NCBI GenBank assembly: GCA_023678885.1
Contig: CM042997.1
Coordinates: 29,084,064 to 29,148,063, forward strand
Direction of reading: 5' to 3'
Source: Pogostemon cablin
Lineage: Eukaryota > Streptophyta > Magnoliopsida > Lamiales > Lamiaceae
Length of the DNA: 64,000 nucleotides
The notes under the pieces are model-generated. The model made no database searches. It had not been told where the DNA came from and saw only the letters and a program-made list of their open reading frames with translations. Shown here in pieces: positions 58,475 through 64,000 of the stretch. Position numbers and translations under genes: made by a program. The first letter of the stretch is position 1. The number at the start of each line of letters is the position of its first letter.

Positions 58475-61400
58475 ACACACAACATGTCATTTGGCTTAGT
58501 AGTTCACGTTTATATGGTCCTTCTGATATCTCTGCCTTATTGTCTACAGGCAATATAGAGAATATTTGCAAAAACTTCTGGAATATCTTGTATACTTCTT
58601 TGAGAGGACTGAACCTCTTCAAGATCTTGAAAGAATATTTTCAAAGGTTAGTTTCAATTTCAGTGTAGTTCATTGTCAGTTTTGTTTTCCCCTTGTTCTG
58701 ACTGTCCTCTTTACACTATTAGACTTCATGCTTTTCCCTTTGAATTAGATAAACTGATCCACCTATAAAGTTTTTCTCTCTTATTTGATTTAATGTTTGG
58801 CGCTGTGAAGCAGATGCCTGGTCTGTAACTAGTAAATTTTCCTTAGCTGTTTTCAGATGATTTTGGTGATTGTTATTTAAAACTCTGAAGATCATTTAAT
58901 CGGCAGGTCGTAGCTGAATTCGAAGTGCATTGGAGCAATGGGCTTATAGAAGGATGGGAGAACGAGAATCATGAAGTGAAATTGCTGCAACAGGAGGCAA
59001 CTATCGATCTTGATTATTATAGTAATGTCGAACAGCTAATGGAAGTAGGACCGGAGAAGTTAAAGGAGGTATTACTGAATTTACTCTTCTTGCTTTAATT
59101 TGAATAACAAGATTTTCTTTTTATTGCATTCTTCTTTGTATGTTTTATGAGCAATCATTATTGTGTACTATCTGAAAATTGGTTAGCAAGTGCCTTCACT
59201 CCATAACACATGATTTTATGGTTTGTAAGATTGCACTACCATCTGATTTTCATACTTAAGATAATATTGTTGACCTATGATTATTATAGGCATTGTCTGC
59301 ACTTGGTCTAAAGACGGGAGGAACTGTACAACAGCGTGCAGAGAGACTTTTTCTTTCAAAGGTTTGGCCATCACCAATTTTCTATGCGATGACTAAAACT
59401 TTACTAATCTAGTGTTTTGTATAAGAATAGTCTTCTTGTGCCTTTTCATTTTCTTTCCTTGAGCAGTATATGCTTATATTTGTATGCATAATTTATATCT
59501 CACTTGATGATTAGCAGTATTCATCTGTATGAAATTTGGTATTCTGTCAAACTTGCTTGTCCTAAATTTGTGAGAAATTTAGTACATACTCAATTCAAAA
59601 ATCTCTCAGAGCTGATTGAATGAGAAAATTTACTGCTGCGTTTGTTTTTATTAATTAGTTCGACTTATGCCTATGACTTGTGCCGTTTTGCATGCAATTT
59701 ATTTTGTGCATTTACTCTTGTTGCAGCATACACCTCTTGAAAAGTTAGATAGGAAGCATTTTGTCAAAGGATCACGTGGACTTGAGCAAAATGGTGGTGC
59801 TGTTGCCCCACAACCAAGTGAAGATGCAAAAGAAATTGCATTGATGGAAGCAAAGGTGACCAAAATGTGTGACCTATTGCATGAGGTATGTTAATGCCAT
59901 GTCTATTTTGACTCACTCATTTCCTTACTCTTTCATGTGTGTTGCTTCTTGAGTTTCTATTGCAGTTTCTCTTCATGTCCACCTCTGTCTCTGTCTTTCT
60001 TGTAATAGCTGTAATATTCACACTTCTGTATCTTTTCTATGGTATATTTCTAATTGTTTTCTAGATGACTTTATACCTTTTATCATCACTGGTTCTTTTT
60101 CTCTTTTTTTTTGATATTCTGCAGACTATAGTACGCACAAAAGAAAATATCGAAAAGAAACATGCCTTGACGTATGATGAAATTGTACAAGAACGTGAAG
60201 AGGTACTATTTTGAAACTCTGTTAACTAGCATTCAGAGAAGGACAAGAGAACTGGTATATATAGAAGTGAACCTCATGTTCTTGCAGAAGGAAAATAATT
60301 TTAGATGCATAACTGTGAAATACAGTGATTGTATAACTATCATTAACGTGTTCTGTAGCATATTAATATGATTGATTATTTCATATATGTCGAAGTTAAG
60401 CATATGAAATTAACGTATTAAATAAATTGTGCTGAAAGACAGAAAATTAAGAAGGGCATAAATGTGTTTCATATATTTTTTAAATTCTCATACTGCAATC
60501 TGCAGTTGTCTTCTCGCCATAAGTAAATGCATGCAACTATTCTTATTTTTCCTTCAGTTGTCTGGATGGGACTATTTACTGATTTTCTATATTCTGACAG
60601 TATATATGTTATCTTTTTGAATGCTATGATCAGGATGAAGTACAACCCGAGTCTGAAAGTGATGATGAAGATCAGCAGATTTACAATCCCCTGAAATTAC
60701 CCATGGGTTGGGATGGGAAGCCTATTCCTTACTGGTTGTATAAGCTTCATGGGCTTGGTCAGGTATTTAAAATTTAGATGTGCAGCTTTATTTTTGGCAT
60801 TAATTAAATATATGGCATATAAGTTAAGTTAAACCCACATTAACGTATGTGAATTTTCTTGTAAGGTAGAATTATAGATATAGATGGTCTATATATCATT
60901 TTTTATCCATAGAATGTATTTCCTGCTGAATATATGTTTTTATTAATTTGTACTTTATCCCAAACTATTTGCTATGTAACCTCCCATTATTGTGAGAGTA
61001 GAAAAGGGAAGATAATGGGATGAATATGCTCAGGGCTCTGTGAAAGTAAATGGAAAGGTTAAAAACTTAATTAGCATTTAAACATGACCTTATTAATTGA
61101 CATATTGACATATTTCTAATGGTTCCATTCTGTCTAAGAGTAGTTTCATACTTTCATTACATCCAAAGGAGTTTAGGAATCAGGACTGATATCTCTCTGT
61201 TACTGATCACACGCATCTCACCTACTGGATGCCGTGATTATTGCGTGATTTTTTTATTTTTATTTTCTTGTTTCTATATTGATTCTTGTTCTGATAGCAA
61301 GAGAAATTTACTTGCTCTTAAAAACTTGCGAATTTTATCAGGAGTTTAAATGCGAGATTTGCGGAAATCATAGTTACTGGGGCCGTAGAGCTTACGAGCG

Positions 61401-61747
61401 CCATTTTAAGGAGTGGAGACACCAACACGGGATGCGATGTCTTGGAATTCCAAATACCAAAAATTTTAACGAGATTACATCAATCAAGGTTTGTAACAAA
61501 ATTTTTTTTTCCCCATCTTAAATTAGAATTATAGTTACCTTAATATAGAATTGTCCTATGGTCTGATGCTGCTTGTACATCTCACATTACCGATACTTAG
61601 GAAGCGCAAGAACTTTGGGAACGAATACAAGAAAAGCAAGGGTTGAATAAGTGGCGCCCGGATCTTGAAGAAGAATATGAAGATCAAGAGGGTAACATTT
61701 ATAACAAGAAGACTTACACTGATCTACAACGTCAAGGTTTGATTTGA
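56552..61747 (+). CDS. SF3A3: Splicing factor SF3a subunit 3 (SF3a60), U2 snRNP component
   Basis: SF3a60 helps U2 snRNP bind the intron branch site in the nucleus. The Arabidopsis counterpart is ATROPOS. Twelve exons with GT-AG borders: 56552-56725, 56826-56945, 57023-57127, 57529-57671, 58550-58646, 58907-59068, 59290-59361, 59727-59885, 60125-60202, 60634-60762, 61342-61488 and 61601-61747, totalling 510 residues, close to the plant norm. The N-terminus MSSTLLEVTRAAHEEVERLE, the binding-domain block FSAFYDRLKEIREYHRRHP, a SAP-like ALSALGLKTGGTVQQRAERL (about 268-287) and LPMGWDGKPIPYWLYKLHGL are typical. A matrin-type zinc finger has C417, C420, H434 and H440. The tail NKWRPDLEEEYEDQEGNIYN is conserved. 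No lesion. Confidence 0.96.
58443..58480. repeat. Poly(C) run followed by (AC)n in SF3a60 intron 4
   Basis: About 18 C, then about 10 AC units, shortly before the exon 5 acceptor (58549). Length is probably variable. Confidence 0.95.
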
Positions 61748-62240
61748 CTTAAAGAAGCAGCCCAATGCCCTTGGTACTACTTGTGGGTTTTGTGATGGCG
61801 CATTAATCAGAAGAATCCAAGCAAATTTTCTCTGTGTCTGTCGGATTTTATCATTTTTTTGGTGCAATGACCCTAAATACTTGTACGAGGCCATGATGCC
61901 GTGACTCGGTATCCTTTTATATTTTGTAAGACAGACAAAAATATCTAGTTTATGACATATAATATTGCAATTGAGATTTGTCGTTGTGCATGCAATGAGA
62001 TAAGAGGGTAATATAATATTATACTTATTCTAAGTTCCCCGTGTCTGATTAATTTGTAAATGTGGAATGAGTTGGTTTAAGTTTGTACATGTAGTCTATT
62101 TATCTTGTTGAATGAATTTAGTTTCTGTGTCATCAAGTTTATTGTGCGGAATGCGTACACTTAAGGCTCGGTAAAAACAACCCAAGTGCTGGTACTGCTA
62201 TACATTATAATGTACAATAATACAAAATAAAGAGTTCTTC
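61748..62240. other. Shared 3' flank of two convergent genes
   Basis: 493 bp between the SF3a60 stop (plus) and the PAP14-like stop (minus). It must hold both 3' UTRs, which may overlap. No exact poly(A) signal is assigned. Confidence 0.6.
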
Positions 62241-63330
62241 TCAACAACTTTCGAGAGCTCTAGCGAACATCAAGGCAGAGCCATTCACGCTCCGAAGTAG
62301 GAGTAACCTTGTATCAACGTAAGTCCCACATATGATTTTAGACAGATCAAACAACTCCGGAGGCACTTGCATCCTCACTTCTCGGATGACATCTTGCGCA
62401 GCTGTAACGTCACTTGCCAATGGCTCGTCTAACTTCAATGTGATGTCCACGTCAGAAGAAACGAGTTTCGCAACTGGCAGACTTGAAGGGAATTCCTTTA
62501 TAGGAATCACTTTTCTCCACTTCTTGCTCGATATTTTTTCTAGAATAGATTCGGTTACCTCTGATGTGGATGCATGCATTCTCATCGTGCTTTCCTCCTT
62601 TATGTACAGCCGTTTCCCTGCTCGCAGCTTCGAGAGACAGGTGGCTTGTAATTTTCCACATGTTCCTGACTTGTCATGGGACCAGTCTACACCCTGCATT
62701 ACTGTGAACCCTATGTCTGATTCTAGAGAAAATGTTGCATGTGGCTTTGAGAGCTTGGTTACTTTCAAGTGCACATCACCAATAATGACTCGGGTTTTTG
62801 GTTGCCGGAGGGTCAGTCCAATATGCCGGCCAGTGCTGTATAGAAGACGCCATTTGCCCGGAAGCAGTTCCAACCAATTCTAAATTAAATGAGGGTCACA
62901 ATCCATAAATGGAGCTATGTGTATATAATAACTCTTGTATCTCTTGCTCATGTAAGTATGTGTAACTTGTGGGGGGGGGGGGGGGGGGTTGGAGAGAGAA
63001 GATGAGGAGTTGACAAAAAGATTTATCAGCATAGGGTACACGGGTGATATACAATATTAGGCAATGCATAAATGGGATAAATTATGTGGAAAATTGAGCA
63101 CCAGGGTTAATGACACTGGGTTATAAAATGATAACTTATCAAAAAATTTATTACCCTTGGTTTTGAACGAGGGTTCAACATCTCCATTAGCTCAATAAAA
63201 TGTGCTATTTTTCGTCTCTGAAACATAAAATATTCCAAAACGTTAGTATAATTGTCAGTAGCACAGGTTGTCCATCATAGCACACGCACATTTCAAGATA
63301 TAAAACTTCTTACAAAGTTGACACAAGTTG

Positions 63331-63377
<47 letters not shown>

Positions 63378-64000
63378 TAAGAAAAGATGATGGGAAATTC
63401 ACATGATTCAGAGGGAGAGAATTCACAAAACCTGTTGCCTGCCATAAATGTATTCCTCTGTAATTCGAACTGCAGTTGAACCGAGGCTCCATCTGATCAT
63501 GTCCATAGTTGCGTCTACACGCCATCTTGGTCCACACAAGAATGGATGCCTCAATGCATCTAAACAACTATGGAATCACGAAATAAGAATTATACTGGTC
63601 AATCAATGTATAGGATAGGATGATTTTCCTAGATGCATCAAATTCAGCAAAACATGAAGATTAAGCTTATTTAGATTTTCAAAAAGATATAGTCAAAAAA
63701 GATTTTCAAAAAAGATACAACTCAACCATTTGACGTGTAAAGAATTTTCGAAATCCATTGAAGCTTACCTTATTCTGTGCGAAGGTTTGGTAGCAAGAAG
63801 GGTCGCAAGCAAATTCCAACCCGCACCCCAGTTTCTATCTAGTATCTGCAAATAAAATTTTCACCATGCTTGTTTTTTGCACAGTGCACAACATCTCATT
63901 TTGCAGACTTGGGAACAAAAATATTTACTTACTTGGAATCCTACATTTTCTGGAGAAGAATTTCTACTGACATTATGCAAAAAAAACTCTCGCAAGCATG
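62241..64000 (-). CDS. Plastid-lipid-associated (fibrillin) protein with N-terminal kinase domain, PAP14/ORG1 type; C-terminal exons only
   Basis: Minus-strand exons: from beyond 64000 to 63933, 63845-63769, 63567-63432, 63217-63155 and 62879-62241 (stop 62243-62241), all with GT-AG borders and continuous frame. The first three end a protein-kinase C-lobe (GAGWNLLATLLATKPSHRIS, then CLDALRHPFLCGPRW). The last two form a fibrillin/PAP domain (IAHFIELMEML, then NWLELLPGKWRLLYSTGRHI and GLTLRQP). This fusion matches the Arabidopsis PAP14 (ORG1) family. Family members of this kind are plastid-targeted and associated with lipid globules; the transit peptide lies outside the window. No lesion is seen. 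The introns contain long G and T runs. Confidence 0.9.
62971..62988. repeat. Poly(G) run in the last intron of the PAP14-like gene
   Basis: About 18 consecutive G. Likely length-variable or a sequencing-sensitive site. Confidence 0.95.
63334..63376. repeat. Poly(T) run of about 43 in the PAP14-like gene intron
   Basis: On the gene (minus) strand this is poly(A), about 55 bp downstream of the donor at 63431. It may be the tail of an old retroposed insert, but no body is recognised. Confidence 0.9.

Noticed and set aside
62332..62883. 183-codon plus-strand frame
   Set aside because: It is the antisense of the last PAP14-like exon, which has clear fibrillin-domain residues on the minus strand.

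Overview
This is nuclear DNA from a flowering plant, probably a eudicot. It has spliced genes with GT-AG introns and plant gene families, and the spaces between genes are AT-rich and packed with transposons. The species cannot be read from the sequence.

Four host genes can be assembled exon by exon. At the left edge (1-4012, minus) are the first 12 exons of plastid NADH-dependent glutamate synthase, covering the presequence and the glutaminase domain. The right quarter is a gene cluster. A complete six-exon SFT2-type Golgi membrane protein gene (53226-55632, minus) is divergent from a complete 12-exon SF3a60 splicing-factor gene (56552-61747, plus). SF3a60 in turn converges on the 3' end of a kinase-fibrillin gene of the PAP14/ORG1 type (62241 to past 64000, minus).

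Between about 4.5 kb and 51 kb I find no intact host gene, only layered mobile DNA. A Helitron (5666-15966) has the TC start, 3' hairpin and CTAG end, sits between A and T, and carries exons of a PHD-finger gene. It was later hit by a giant-LTR retroelement, now a 2.0 kb solo LTR (7420-9444), and by a Ty3/gypsy chromovirus (9518-14693). Next is a 6.0 kb copia-type element (16313-22326) with nearly identical LTRs but no coding capacity. A promoter-like GC-rich island, a putative non-canonical solo LTR with an internal 250 bp duplication, and several Stowaway MITEs follow. One MITE carries a chloroplast rpoB/rpoC1 fragment; another has inserted into a sister copy.

From 26 to 41 kb the DNA is very AT-rich and holds MULE-type MITEs (one with 9 bp target duplications and about 300 bp inverted arms), a tRNA-derived SINE, a TRIM element and microsatellites. 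Two unrelated copia elements lie 274 bp apart on the minus strand: 41436-45891, broken by several lesions, and 46166-51125, nearly intact with one stop codon and a SINE-like insert in one LTR.

The host genes are housekeeping genes (nitrogen assimilation, vesicle traffic, splicing, plastid lipid bodies) and do not form a pathway. I found no new multigene system. The most noteworthy structures are the nested gene-capturing Helitron, the chloroplast DNA inside a MITE, and the non-coding but recently mobile copia derivative.
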